Shown here: in pieces, positions 35,421 through 44,816 of the stretch
Position numbering within the stretch: the first letter of the stretch is position 1
Layout: the number at the start of each line of letters is the position of its first letter
The notes under the pieces: generated by a model
What the model saw: only the letters and a program-made list of their open reading frames with translations
Databases searched by the model: none
What the model was told of the DNA's origin: nothing
Program-made: the position numbers and the translations under genes
Origin: Marinobacter nitratireducens
Lineage (GTDB): Bacteria; Pseudomonadota; Gammaproteobacteria; Pseudomonadales; Oleiphilaceae
Length of the DNA: 64,000 nt
Assembly: GCF_000708045.1 (NCBI RefSeq)
Contig: NZ_ANIE01000007.1
Span: 434,001 to 498,000 of the forward strand
Reading direction: 5' to 3'

Positions 35421-36640
35421 TACTCGGCATCAATCAGCAGGTTTCTCGGTGTCAGCTCGCGGGCACAGAACTCACCGACCCGGACCCGGTATCCCTGTTC
35501 TTCCAGGTAAACCGCGTAATCCAGCACCATCCACAACTCTAACGGGCGACGGAACAGGTGGCGGACCAGCTCATAGCGCCGAACTCGCTGCAAGCGTTCC
35601 ATTCCGAAGGCCAGCCAACGTGAAGAGTCAATGGAATCCGGCAATGAAATCCCTTTTTTCGCTGCAGCCCAACGACAGAACGATTCGAACCCCTCCTGAA
35701 GTAACCGGGGTGGATAGGACGGCACGGGCAGATACTCATCCACGCCCCGGATTTCCCTCTGCAAACCATCAAACGCCAGCCGCCACTGGCTTACCCGGCG
35801 CGTTTGCGCTCGCACCCGAGCAGGGGCCGTTACCGTTTCCTGAACGGCGAGCCGGAGATCCGCAACGCGTACCCGAAGCCTCCCGACATGCTGCTCAGCC
35901 TTCCGGGAAATGGACCGGTAATCGCTGTCCGCGGAGAGGTGATAACAGCAGGGCGAAAAGCTCAGCCTCGGCATGCGACTCCCGGCGCCACGTCGCAGGA
36001 GCTGTCGATGTAAATCCCCGCAGGCATGCAGAGCCACGCCGTGCACCCCTTCGGGCAAGCTGAGATCCGTAGCCATCACATCCTGGCACCGCACCGCCAC
36101 CCTTTCGCCATACTTGTCCGCCATCCGGTTGCCATCGCGGACCAGCTCGGAGTTCCACTCGAAGCCTGTTACAGGTTGCGAACAACTGGCCGCCAGCGTC
36201 CGGGACAGATGCCCTTTACCGCTACACCAGTCCAGCACAGGTAGCGACAATGGGCTGACAGATGCCGTGAAAGCGCCAGCCTGCAGCCGCTTGCGACCTG
36301 GCATATCCTTAGCCCGAACCTCAGGCAGGGTTTCCGAGACCACCACAGATTCGTCAGGTGCCAGATCTGGCACCTGAATCAAATACTCGTAGTCAGCAAG
36401 CGAGGGCAATGCCTCAGCTGCCAGCACAGCAAACGCGACTGAATCATGCTCCAGTCGCTCGCATTGTTCCTCGGTCAGGCCGGAAACCAATCGCGCCAGT
36501 TCGGGACAAAGCGAGACCCACGCGGGCTCAGGTTCAGTAAACGGAACCGATTGCCAAAATGCGCGATGCCGGACCAGCCAATCATTGAGGCGGCACCAAC
36601 GAGCATCGAAGCCATCAATCGTATCGCGATAACTACTCAC
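35405..36640 (-). CDS. SAM-dependent methyltransferase of the Methyltransf_32 type
   Basis: A 411-residue cytosolic protein. The SAM-binding motif LDWCSGKGHLSRTLA (about 155) is followed by GFEWNSELV, a catalytic-type SFSPCCYHL and a cysteine-rich loop, as in the TRM13/METTL25-like methyltransferases (PF13679). Substrate is unknown; tRNA or protein modification is possible. The start is uncertain: GTG at 36640 overlaps dadA by 8 bases (chosen), and ATG at 36664 is also in frame. It follows dadA and likely shares its transcript. Confidence 0.75.
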   Translation of the reverse strand: MSSYRDTIDGFDARWCRLNDWLVRHRAFWQSVPFTEPEPAWVSLCPELARLVSGLTEEQCERLEHDSVAFAVLAAEALPSLADYEYLIQVPDLAPDESVVVSETLPEVRAKDMPGRKRLQAGAFTASVSPLSLPVLDWCSGKGHLSRTLAASCSQPVTGFEWNSELVRDGNRMADKYGERVAVRCQDVMATDLSLPEGVHGVALHACGDLHRQLLRRGAGSRMPRLSFSPCCYHLSADSDYRSISRKAEQHVGRLRVRVADLRLAVQETVTAPARVRAQTRRVSQWRLAFDGLQREIRGVDEYLPVPSYPPRLLQEGFESFCRWAAAKKGISLPDSIDSSRWLAFGMERLQRVRRYELVRHLFRRPLELWMVLDYAVYLEEQGYRVRVGEFCARELTPRNLLIDAEYQGLR

Positions 36641-37904
36641 TGAAACGCCCCGGTCGGAAGGCATCCAGGCAGACGGCGGGCGTACTCCCCTCAATCACGT
36701 CCGCAATGACACTGGCGCTGCCGGCTGAGAGCGTCCAGCCAAAGGTGCCATGGCCAGTATTAAGAAACAGGTTTTCCCGGGGGCCTTTGCCGATAATCGC
36801 CGGTCCGTCCGGCGTCATGGGCCGAAATCCGGTCCAGGTTTCCGCAGTATCGAGATCGGCACATCCGGGAAACCGGGATTCCACGGATTTTCGGATCGTA
36901 GCCAGGCGAGCGTCGGGAATATCGCGATTGAAATCGGTCAGTTCCACAAACCCGGTGGCCCGCAGGCGATCACCCAGCCGCGTCGACACCACCTTGTAGT
37001 TGTCATCATGGATCGTGGACGTTGGCGCGCGGGCGCTATCGGTCAGGGTCGCAGTCAAACTGTACCCCTTGACCGGGTAGATGGGCAGATCCAGCCCCAG
37101 CGGCTTCACCAGTTGCCCGGACCAGCACCCGGCACTGACCACAAAGACATCACCACAGATCCTCTCCAACTGCCCATCCACACCCCGGATGGCAAGCGCC
37201 CGCACCCGATCCGGGTCCGCCTCCAGGCTCTCGACTTCAACGTTATAGCGGAAATCGACACCCGCCCTCTCACACGCCTGCGCCAACTCTCGTGAGAACA
37301 AGTGGCAGTCACCGGTGCCGTCGGTGTCGTAACTGAGCGCGCCATAGAGCGGGCCATCACCCACCATGCCCGGCTCGGCCTCCCTGACCTGATCCGGCGT
37401 CAACACGCGAGACGGGATACCAAGCTCCGCCAGCAGCCGATGAACCTCCTGATAACCGTCCAGAGCTGCGGGCGTGCTGGCCAGATGCAGCAAGCCGCGG
37501 TGTTGACCGTCAAACGGCAGGTCCAACTCGTCTTCCAGGGCCAGAAAACGTTCCCGGCTGTGAATACCCAGGCGCAGCATGGCCCTCCGGTTCAGTCCAA
37601 AAAGCCCCGGTGACCAGGCATAGCGCAGGGTTGAGAGCATGAAGCGGAGGGTTTCCAGCGAGGGCGGCACACGCATTTTCAGCGGGCCGTCCTGTTTGAC
37701 AAGCCAGGGCAGGGCCTTGAACACCATGGCCGGATCCGCCCATGGGTACACCACGCCATAGGATCGCTGGGCAGCGTTGCCCTTGCTGGTCTCGTTACCA
37801 GCCCGGTCATGGCGCTCCAGCACCATAACGTCGTGTCCACGACGATTCAGCTCCCAGGCTGTTGTTACCCCCACGACACCGCCACCAACGACTGCAATGC
37901 GCAT
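36633..37904 (-). CDS. dadA: D-amino acid dehydrogenase
   Basis: A 423-residue flavoprotein with FAD motif VVGGGVVGVTTAWEL (5-19), the family segment ETSKGNAAQRSYGVVYPWADP (core ETSKGNAAQ) and the C-terminal FRPMTPDGPAIIGKGPRENLFLNTGHGTFGWT block (key residues G, H and W near 380-400). It oxidises D-alanine and related amino acids, passing electrons to the respiratory chain. GGGAGG lies 6 bases before the ATG. No dadX racemase gene is adjacent. The start of the next gene overlaps its end. Confidence 0.93.
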   Translation of the reverse strand: MRIAVVGGGVVGVTTAWELNRRGHDVMVLERHDRAGNETSKGNAAQRSYGVVYPWADPAMVFKALPWLVKQDGPLKMRVPPSLETLRFMLSTLRYAWSPGLFGLNRRAMLRLGIHSRERFLALEDELDLPFDGQHRGLLHLASTPAALDGYQEVHRLLAELGIPSRVLTPDQVREAEPGMVGDGPLYGALSYDTDGTGDCHLFSRELAQACERAGVDFRYNVEVESLEADPDRVRALAIRGVDGQLERICGDVFVVSAGCWSGQLVKPLGLDLPIYPVKGYSLTATLTDSARAPTSTIHDDNYKVVSTRLGDRLRATGFVELTDFNRDIPDARLATIRKSVESRFPGCADLDTAETWTGFRPMTPDGPAIIGKGPRENLFLNTGHGTFGWTLSAGSASVIADVIEGSTPAVCLDAFRPGRFSE

Positions 37905-37946
37905 GTATGCCTCCCTGTCTTCAACCGAGTTTTGAATTCCGGATGC

Positions 37947-38777
37947 CTACTTCACTCCATTCCGGGCCAGTATACGCCGGTACTCATCCAGCACCTCCTG
38001 ATCCTCCCGGGGATACTCCGGCGCCAGTTCCTGCAACTGGTCCGCCAGAATGGCCGCGACAATTGCCCGGGCCTGAGGCTTGTCATCCCCCGGCACGATC
38101 ATCCAGGGTGCCTCGGGCGTGTGAGTGCTGGCCAGAGCCTCTTCCGCATAAGACTCATAGTGCTGACGTTTTGCCCAGCCATCTATATCGGATTGATCGA
38201 ATTTCCATCGTTTCCGAGGTTTGTCCAGGCGCTTGAGCAGGCGTTGGCGATGTTCGTCTTCCGACAGGTTCAGCCAGAATTTCAGGACGGTGGTGCCCTC
38301 CTCCGTCAGATGTTGTTCAAAGTTCCGGATAGAGCGGTACCGGTTGTCCCAGTTGTATTGTTCGGCCGCAAGCACTGGCCAGACTCGCTCACCGATCACG
38401 GCCTCATGATGGCTGCGATTGAACGCAACCATCTCCCCGAACGCCGGTAGAAACGGGACAACCCGCCAGAGAAAGTCATGCCTGGCTTCTGCCCCCTGGG
38501 GCCGGGAGAAGGACCAGGCGTGGAATCCGGCCGGATCAGCGTAAGTGGCCAGGGTACGAATCAGGCTGTCCTTGCCGCTCGTATCCGGACCGTGAATAAC
38601 CACCAGCAGCGCCCGGCGGCGATTGGCCCATAGCCGTCTCTGGTATTCCCCGATCAGATCGAGGCTTTCCTCCAGATCCCGTAATTTGGTGTCTTTATCA
38701 AGTCGGGTTGAGTACTCACCGAACCGCTTTCGTGCGGGATCGTAACACCATCGTCTGGCGAACTCGGACAACTGCAT
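37947..38777 (-). CDS. Polyphosphate kinase 2 family protein
   Basis: A 276-residue single-domain PPK2 with Walker A GPDTSGKDS (63-71). The lid region around SRPQGAEARHDFLWR (about 94-108) carries the conserved acidic and aromatic residues, and RNFEQHLTEEG follows. PPK2 enzymes phosphorylate nucleoside mono- or diphosphates with polyphosphate; the class cannot be set from this sequence alone. AAGGAG lies 8 bases before the ATG. It is a single gene in the dadA direction, 42 bases before it, possibly cotranscribed. Confidence 0.9.
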   Translation of the reverse strand: MQLSEFARRWCYDPARKRFGEYSTRLDKDTKLRDLEESLDLIGEYQRRLWANRRRALLVVIHGPDTSGKDSLIRTLATYADPAGFHAWSFSRPQGAEARHDFLWRVVPFLPAFGEMVAFNRSHHEAVIGERVWPVLAAEQYNWDNRYRSIRNFEQHLTEEGTTVLKFWLNLSEDEHRQRLLKRLDKPRKRWKFDQSDIDGWAKRQHYESYAEEALASTHTPEAPWMIVPGDDKPQARAIVAAILADQLQELAPEYPREDQEVLDEYRRILARNGVK

Positions 38778-38896
38778 GCAAGAAACTCCTTATCGCGTAC
38801 ACCTGGGGTGGCGGTGGCTCAAGATGGTAAACTGACGCCAGTAAATTTTCAGGATAGCAGCACCCGTGGTGCTGCGATGGAGTTGACCCCCTGCCC

Positions 38897-39706
38897 ATGA
38901 GCAAGAAACGTCGCGAAATTCCGGTCTTCGATCAGCCGATCATCGAAACCCACTGCCACCTTGATTACCTCAAGGATCGGCCCCTGGATGAAACCCTCTC
39001 CCTATCCCGGGATGTGAACATTGAGAGGGTGATTACCATTGCGGTGTCACCAGACAATCTCGCCCGGGTTCGCGAACTCAGCCAGGTAGCCCCGTGGGTC
39101 TATGGCACCCAGGGAATCCATCCACACGATGCCGAAAGCTACTCTGATGCCGTGGAAGCCGAAATTCGCGCTCACGTGGGAGACGACAAGATTGTCGCCG
39201 TCGGTGAGATCGGCCTGGACTACTTCTATGACAATTCAGACCGGGAGGTGCAGCGCTCGGTCTTCCGCCGGCAATTGCAGATCGCCTGCGATACCGATCG
39301 TCCGGTCGTTATCCACAGCCGTGAAGCCGATGAAGACACCATCGATATTCTTCGCGAATTCGAAAATACACTCACCCGGCGCGGTGTCATCCACAGCTTC
39401 ACATCCGGCCCCGGTCTTGCCAGATACGCACTGGACAACGGCTGGTGCCTTGGCTTCAATGGCATTACGACCTTTAACAAAGCCGAGAATGTGCGCGACA
39501 TTGTCCGGATGACGCCCATTGACCAGATACTGCTGGAAACGGATTCGCCATTTCTCACGCCCGTTCCCTATCGGGGACGCGAAAACGCGCCGTTCTACCT
39601 TCCCTTTGTGGCGGAGCAGATCGCTGAGGTCAAAGGGCTCGATCTGGCAGAAGTCCTGACCAAGACCTATAGCAACAGTCTGAGGACGTTTTTCCCGGAA
39701 CGATGA
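38897..39706 (+). CDS. TatD-family metal-dependent deoxyribonuclease
   Basis: A 269-residue TIM-barrel hydrolase with metal ligands ETHCHLDYL (His19, His21), the GEIGLDYFYD motif (Glu about 99), VVIHSREADED, and the last ligand in ETDSPFLTP (Asp about 216). TatD/YcfH enzymes have 3'-5' DNase activity. Three paralogues are common in enterobacteria and exact orthology is not assigned. It diverges from ppk2 and overlaps the next gene by ATGA. Confidence 0.9.
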   Translation: MSKKRREIPVFDQPIIETHCHLDYLKDRPLDETLSLSRDVNIERVITIAVSPDNLARVRELSQVAPWVYGTQGIHPHDAESYSDAVEAEIRAHVGDDKIVAVGEIGLDYFYDNSDREVQRSVFRRQLQIACDTDRPVVIHSREADEDTIDILREFENTLTRRGVIHSFTSGPGLARYALDNGWCLGFNGITTFNKAENVRDIVRMTPIDQILLETDSPFLTPVPYRGRENAPFYLPFVAEQIAEVKGLDLAEVLTKTYSNSLRTFFPER

Positions 39707-40911
39707 TCAAACGCATCCCCATCTCCGAACTCAAGGTCGGCATGTACATCACCGACCTGAACAACGACTGGATTCCTCATAATACCCGTCGCAAACGCGG
39801 TGTGATCAAAAAAGAGGAAACCATCGCCAAGGTTCGTGATATGGGGGTCAAATTCGTCTATATCGACGTATCAAAAGGGCTCGACTGCCAGGACGGCGAA
39901 CCCGTGGCCGATGTTGACAGACGCAACGAATCGGCGCTGATGGAGGCTGGCGAGGCTCCGCCCGGTCTGCAGCAACACGTCCCGATGGCGGAAGAAATCG
40001 TGAGGGCTCAACAGATTCACAACCAGGCCCAGGGGCTGGTGGGTGAATTCATGAACAACATCAAGATCGGTGGTGCCATGGATGTGGCGCCCATCCACCA
40101 ACTGGCCGACGAACTGCAGAACTCCGTTCTCCGCAACGCTAACGCCCTGAGTTGCCTGGGGCGAATCCGCGAGAAAGACAATTATCTGATGGAACACTCG
40201 GTCAACCTGAGTGTTCTGATGTCCCTGTTCGGCAACTATCGCAAATTATCAACCGACGTCATGCACCAGATCATTGTCGGTGCCCTGCTACACGATCTCG
40301 GTAAAATTCTGACCCCGGACGAAATCCTCAACAAACCCGGACGACTAAGCCCCGAAGAGTTCGAGGTCATGAAGCTGCATGCCCGGAACTCGCGAGACAT
40401 CCTGGCTACGACGGAAGGCATTGGCGAACTGACGGTCATGACGGCCGCTCAGCACCACGAGCGGATGGACGGCAGCGGCTATCCCGCAGGCCTCAAAGGC
40501 GAGGAAATCTCGGTGTATGGACGAATGGTCGCCATTACCGACGTCTACGATGCCATCACGGCTGACCGGGTCTACCACAAGGGCATGACACCGACGCAGG
40601 GGCTGAAAAAACTGCTGGAATGGAGCGGCGATCATCTCGATCCGGTTCTGGTCAAACAATTCATTCGCTGTATCGGCCTTTACCCGGTAGGCTCTCTCGT
40701 GCTTTTGGAAAGCGGTCGACTGGCCGCAGTCGTGGAAGCCAACGAGCACGACCAGCGGCTGCCTGTGGTCAGGGTGATGTACAACACCAAATTTCGATTG
40801 CCGATTCCGGTGGAGACCATCGATCTCGCCAGGCCCGGCACCCAGGACCGCATTCTTCGCTCGGTCGATCCGGACGACTACAAGATCGACATACGCAAGT
40901 TCATGACCTGA
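39703..40911 (+). CDS. HD-GYP-domain cyclic-di-GMP phosphodiesterase
   Basis: A 402-residue protein with an N-terminal DUF3391-like region (about 1-110, IPISELKVGMYITDL at the start) and an HD-GYP domain. The latter has HDLGK (197-201), HARNSRDIL, HHERMDGSGYPAGLKG (252-267) and TDVYDAITADRVYHK. HD-GYP enzymes degrade c-di-GMP. No membrane segment is present. Start ATG overlaps the tatD stop. All metal-binding residues of the family are visible, so the enzyme should be active. Confidence 0.93.
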   Translation: MIKRIPISELKVGMYITDLNNDWIPHNTRRKRGVIKKEETIAKVRDMGVKFVYIDVSKGLDCQDGEPVADVDRRNESALMEAGEAPPGLQQHVPMAEEIVRAQQIHNQAQGLVGEFMNNIKIGGAMDVAPIHQLADELQNSVLRNANALSCLGRIREKDNYLMEHSVNLSVLMSLFGNYRKLSTDVMHQIIVGALLHDLGKILTPDEILNKPGRLSPEEFEVMKLHARNSRDILATTEGIGELTVMTAAQHHERMDGSGYPAGLKGEEISVYGRMVAITDVYDAITADRVYHKGMTPTQGLKKLLEWSGDHLDPVLVKQFIRCIGLYPVGSLVLLESGRLAAVVEANEHDQRLPVVRVMYNTKFRLPIPVETIDLARPGTQDRILRSVDPDDYKIDIRKFMT

Positions 40912-40924
40912 AGAGCCGGCCACC

Positions 40925-42505
40925 ATGACAGAGTCCATATTCCAGGTATTAGGTGGCCTCGCACTGTTCCTGCTGGCCATGGAGATGATGACCGACGGGC
41001 TCAAGAGCGCCGCCGGCCACCACCTGCGACATCTGCTTGGCACCTGGACCCGCACACCGCTCCGGGGCTTTGCCGCCGGGGTACTGATCACCGGCATCGT
41101 TCAGTCCTCAAGCGCGGTAACGGTAGCCACCATCGGCTTCGTCAATGCCGGTCTGCTCAACCTGGGGCACTCCCTGGGTGTGGTTTTTGGCGCCAACGTC
41201 GGCACTACCATGACGGGCTGGCTGGTCAGCCTTGTTGGCTTCGGGTTCAAAATTGAAGCCTTTGCCATGCCCATGCTTGCCTTTGGCATGGCCCTGCGCC
41301 TGATGGCTTCAGAGCATCGGATAAAGTCCATTGGCCAGGCCCTTGCTGGCTTTGCCCTCTTCTTTCTCGCCCTGGCACTGCTCAAGGATTCTCTCCAGGG
41401 ATTGACCGGAGGAGTGGACAGCACTGTGCTCTCTGCCCGGCACTATGGTCTGCCCCTGTTCGTCCTGGCCGGTTTCCTTGCCACCGTGCTGACACAGTCA
41501 TCCAGTGCAGCTCTGGCCATCATTCTCAGCGCGGCAGCCGGCGGTTTGCTTCCGCTGGAAGATGCTGCAGCAGCGGTCATCGGCGCCAACCTGGGCACCA
41601 CGTCCACCGCCGCCATTGCGGTGATGAGCGCAACCGCCAATGCCCGTCGATTGGCTCTGGGGCATGTGCTGTTTAACCTCGTTACCGGAGCCATCGCGCT
41701 CATCATCCTGCCATTGATGCTCTGGGCCATCGCCGCGGTCACCCACTGGCTGGAACTGGATACCAACGAGGCGGTTTCTCTCGCACTGTTCCACACCCTC
41801 TTCAACCTCCTGGGTGCTATGATCATGCTGCCACTGGCGCCCCGTTTCGGGCATTTTCTGAGTCGCCGCTTCCGCAGCAAGGAAGAGGACCACGCCGAAC
41901 CCAAATATCTCGACAGCACGCTGGTGACAACCCCGGCACTGGCCGCAAGCGCAGTCGATCAGGAAATGAAACGCCTCATTGGCCACGTGCGGGGACTGCT
42001 ACGGGTCTGCATTGATCGGGAGGGACTCAAACCCGAACATATCCGGGCAAAAATCGAGGCCGCCACGGCTCTGAATCAGTCAATCAATGACTATGTATCC
42101 AGAGTCCGTGCAGAAGAGATGCATCCGAGCATCGTGGACAGCCTGAGCCTCAGCATCCGTACCTGTCGGTACCTGGCCGAAGTCACAACGCTGACCCCTT
42201 CATTGATCGGTCTGAAAGCCAGCAGGCATCGAACGGAGCTACACGCGGTCGCGGAAATCATAGATCAATACCTGACAACCCTGAGGGTGCTGTTCTCCGG
42301 GGAGAAGCCGTTGTCGGCCACGCTTGAGCAAACGGAGCTGGAGTATCACCAGTTGAAAGCCCGATTGCTCGACATGGTGGTCCGAACAGACATTCCCACC
42401 TCTCTGGGCGAAAGACTTCTGGATGAGCTAAGCGGGGTTCGCAGGTTGACGGATCAATGGTTCAAGTCGCTACAATGGTATACGGCCAGCCCCAATGGCA
42501 ACTGA
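40925..42505 (+). CDS. Na+/phosphate cotransporter family protein with a PhoU-like tail
   Basis: A 526-residue membrane protein of the NptA/YjbB type. Two QSSS repeats, IVQSSSAVTVATIGFVNAG (about 59-77) and TVLTQSSSAALAIILSAAAGG, mark the inverted halves. The C-terminal 180 residues (about 345-526) form a PhoU-like helical domain. In E. coli YjbB is a phosphate exporter. It starts 13 bases after the HD-GYP gene and may be cotranscribed, which could link phosphate flux to c-di-GMP, though this is only neighbourhood inference. Confidence 0.88.
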   Translation: MTESIFQVLGGLALFLLAMEMMTDGLKSAAGHHLRHLLGTWTRTPLRGFAAGVLITGIVQSSSAVTVATIGFVNAGLLNLGHSLGVVFGANVGTTMTGWLVSLVGFGFKIEAFAMPMLAFGMALRLMASEHRIKSIGQALAGFALFFLALALLKDSLQGLTGGVDSTVLSARHYGLPLFVLAGFLATVLTQSSSAALAIILSAAAGGLLPLEDAAAAVIGANLGTTSTAAIAVMSATANARRLALGHVLFNLVTGAIALIILPLMLWAIAAVTHWLELDTNEAVSLALFHTLFNLLGAMIMLPLAPRFGHFLSRRFRSKEEDHAEPKYLDSTLVTTPALAASAVDQEMKRLIGHVRGLLRVCIDREGLKPEHIRAKIEAATALNQSINDYVSRVRAEEMHPSIVDSLSLSIRTCRYLAEVTTLTPSLIGLKASRHRTELHAVAEIIDQYLTTLRVLFSGEKPLSATLEQTELEYHQLKARLLDMVVRTDIPTSLGERLLDELSGVRRLTDQWFKSLQWYTASPNGN

Positions 42506-42515
42506 AGACTTCCGT

Positions 42516-44816
42516 TCAGACCTTACCCTCACTGAAACGGCAGGATTGATTCTTACCCAGATGCTTGGCCCTGTACATGGCCTGATCTGCCTGTCGGAGT
42601 AGCTGATCACCATCCAGATCCGTACCGTCTTGCGGGTACAGGGTGTAACCCACGCTGACCGACACTTCAACGCTATGATTGCTGACCCACACAGGTGCCG
42701 AAACCATTTCCAACAACCGTGACAGCAGGCTCTCCAGGGCAGCCTCATCGCCGACATTCACCACGATGGCAGAGAACTCATCACCGCCCAGGCGGGCCAG
42801 AGTATCCTCCTCCCGGAGGGCCTGGCGCATCCGTTTTGCCACTTCCACCAGAAGGCGATCGCCAGCCTCATGACCGAAGGCGTCGTTGACCGGCTTGAAC
42901 TCGTCCAGGTCAATATAGAGAACGGCAAGCCGGAAACCCTGGCGCCGGGCATGGGACATCGATTGCTGGAGACGGTCCGCAAACAGCACCCGATTCGGCA
43001 GGCCAGTCAGGGCGTCGAAATGGGCCATCAGGCGCAGTTTGCGCTCCTGTTCTTTGGATTTTGTGATATCGCTGAACACCCCGACAAAGTGCCCGATGTC
43101 TCCATGCTCATCCCGCACACCGCTGATGGTCAAGGTAAGCACGATGGTCTCGCCCGTCTCCCGACGTGCCTCAAATTCGCCGCTCCAGAACCCATCCTGG
43201 CGGGCGCTCTGGAACACGCCGCTTCCCTCTTCCATTGGCAATGGTGGCGTACTGCCAATGGCGGACTCCCGGGAACGCCCGGTGATGCCAGCATAGGCAT
43301 CATTGACATCAATCACCGTACCGTGGGCATCGGTAATGAAAATGGCTTCACGAGCATGATCAAAGACGCTGGCTGCGAGACGCTGGCGCTGCTCGGCATT
43401 CCGGCGCCGGGTAATGTCGTACCAGGAACAAAGTATCAGTGGCTCCGGTTCCCCTTTCTCATGAATCGGCGCAAGGGTCATATCCACCCACACCTCCGAG
43501 CCATCGGAGCGCGCCAGCTTCCATTCACAAGCCTGAACCTCACCATGAACCGCACGTCCGATCAGGGTGTGGAGCTTCTGCTGGGATATTCGGCCGTCTG
43601 GCTGGACCTGGGGCGAAAACGCGGAGACGTCTTTCCCAATCAGGGAATTCCGGGAGGTATACCGTAACAAATCCACCGCCGCCCGGTTGCTGTCAACAAA
43701 CACCCCGTCCCGGATCACCAGCATGGGTTGGGGCCAGCCCAGAATCATTCGCCGCTGCCGTCGTTGCTCAACGCCAATCATCCGCTTGCGACGCCCCAGC
43801 CATAGTGATGAGGCGATCAGCAGAATGACCAGCACGACAATCGTGAACACCCACAGCCGATACTGATGGATCACATCCACCCAGGTCACCATCGGAACCT
43901 GGTCATAAGGCGGGATACGAAGGGTGCGCGCCAGATCTTCAACTGACTGGTAATCCATTGGCGGAGCAAAGCCCGCGATGCCGGCAGCGACCGCCGCAGG
44001 GTCAGTTCGTTCCAACGCAAACAGCGCAGAAGCCACCTTGCGCACAACAGCGCTATCCACATGCGGCAAGGCCGCCAGTGGCCATTCCGGATAAAGCCGG
44101 GTTGAGACCCGGAACGGAAACCCGGAAAGGTTCTGCGGATGAATAACCTTCAACCGATTCGGCAAATCCGGATCCTCAAGGGCCATCTGCTCGATGATCC
44201 CGGTCCGGACAAATCCCGCATCCACATCACCGGACAGAACCGCCTGGATAACCCGGTCATGGCGACTCAGCTGTTTAACTCTGCGAATATCCCTGGCACG
44301 GACGCCGGCCTCACGAAGTTCCAGCATCTGCGCCTGGTACCCCCCCAGGAAAAATATGCCCGGCGACGCAATTGTCTGACCGGCGAGGTCCTCCAGGGTG
44401 GCGATATCCTCTCTTTCGGCAAGCGTAACCACCACACCACCGAGACTGGCAGTCTGGTTCTGCTCCCAGCGGCGCACCAGGGTTGCCAGGACCCCGGTCA
44501 GACTGCGTTCACTGCGGATGACCAAAAAGTGGCTTGGATTGGTCAGCACGAAATCCAGACGATTCGATGCCAGAGCCTGATTGAGGTCCGGCTGATCCAG
44601 AATTTCCAGCTCAATCGGTACACCCACTTCCCTCGACAGGTACTCCGCCATGGGTTTGTACTCTTCCTCCATGACGGCATCCGGGCGATAGGCAAACACC
44701 CCGAACGTCAGCGCATGATCAGCAGAGACCGGAATAGGAAAAACACTGGATAACAGGAAAAAAAGGAGCAGGAACGACCTCAAGCAACACTCCTGGGCAA
44801 AAAGGAGGCATCGCAA
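42516..44816 (-). CDS. PhnD-type periplasmic-binding-domain sensor diguanylate cyclase
   Basis: A 766-residue membrane sensor. A signal/anchor segment (about 13-32) precedes a PhnD-like phosphonate-binding domain (about 33-290), a transmembrane helix (about 327-348), two PAS domains (about 360-590) and a GGDEF domain. The GGDEF core is intact (LARLGGDEF, about 672-680) with an RxxD inhibitory site (REED) five residues before it. So it should make c-di-GMP in response to a periplasmic ligand, with product feedback. Its start overlaps the solute-binding lipoprotein gene by 37 bases. Ligand identity is unknown. Confidence 0.9.
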   Translation of the reverse strand: MRCLLFAQECCLRSFLLLFFLLSSVFPIPVSADHALTFGVFAYRPDAVMEEEYKPMAEYLSREVGVPIELEILDQPDLNQALASNRLDFVLTNPSHFLVIRSERSLTGVLATLVRRWEQNQTASLGGVVVTLAEREDIATLEDLAGQTIASPGIFFLGGYQAQMLELREAGVRARDIRRVKQLSRHDRVIQAVLSGDVDAGFVRTGIIEQMALEDPDLPNRLKVIHPQNLSGFPFRVSTRLYPEWPLAALPHVDSAVVRKVASALFALERTDPAAVAAGIAGFAPPMDYQSVEDLARTLRIPPYDQVPMVTWVDVIHQYRLWVFTIVVLVILLIASSLWLGRRKRMIGVEQRRQRRMILGWPQPMLVIRDGVFVDSNRAAVDLLRYTSRNSLIGKDVSAFSPQVQPDGRISQQKLHTLIGRAVHGEVQACEWKLARSDGSEVWVDMTLAPIHEKGEPEPLILCSWYDITRRRNAEQRQRLAASVFDHAREAIFITDAHGTVIDVNDAYAGITGRSRESAIGSTPPLPMEEGSGVFQSARQDGFWSGEFEARRETGETIVLTLTISGVRDEHGDIGHFVGVFSDITKSKEQERKLRLMAHFDALTGLPNRVLFADRLQQSMSHARRQGFRLAVLYIDLDEFKPVNDAFGHEAGDRLLVEVAKRMRQALREEDTLARLGGDEFSAIVVNVGDEAALESLLSRLLEMVSAPVWVSNHSVEVSVSVGYTLYPQDGTDLDGDQLLRQADQAMYRAKHLGKNQSCRFSEGKV

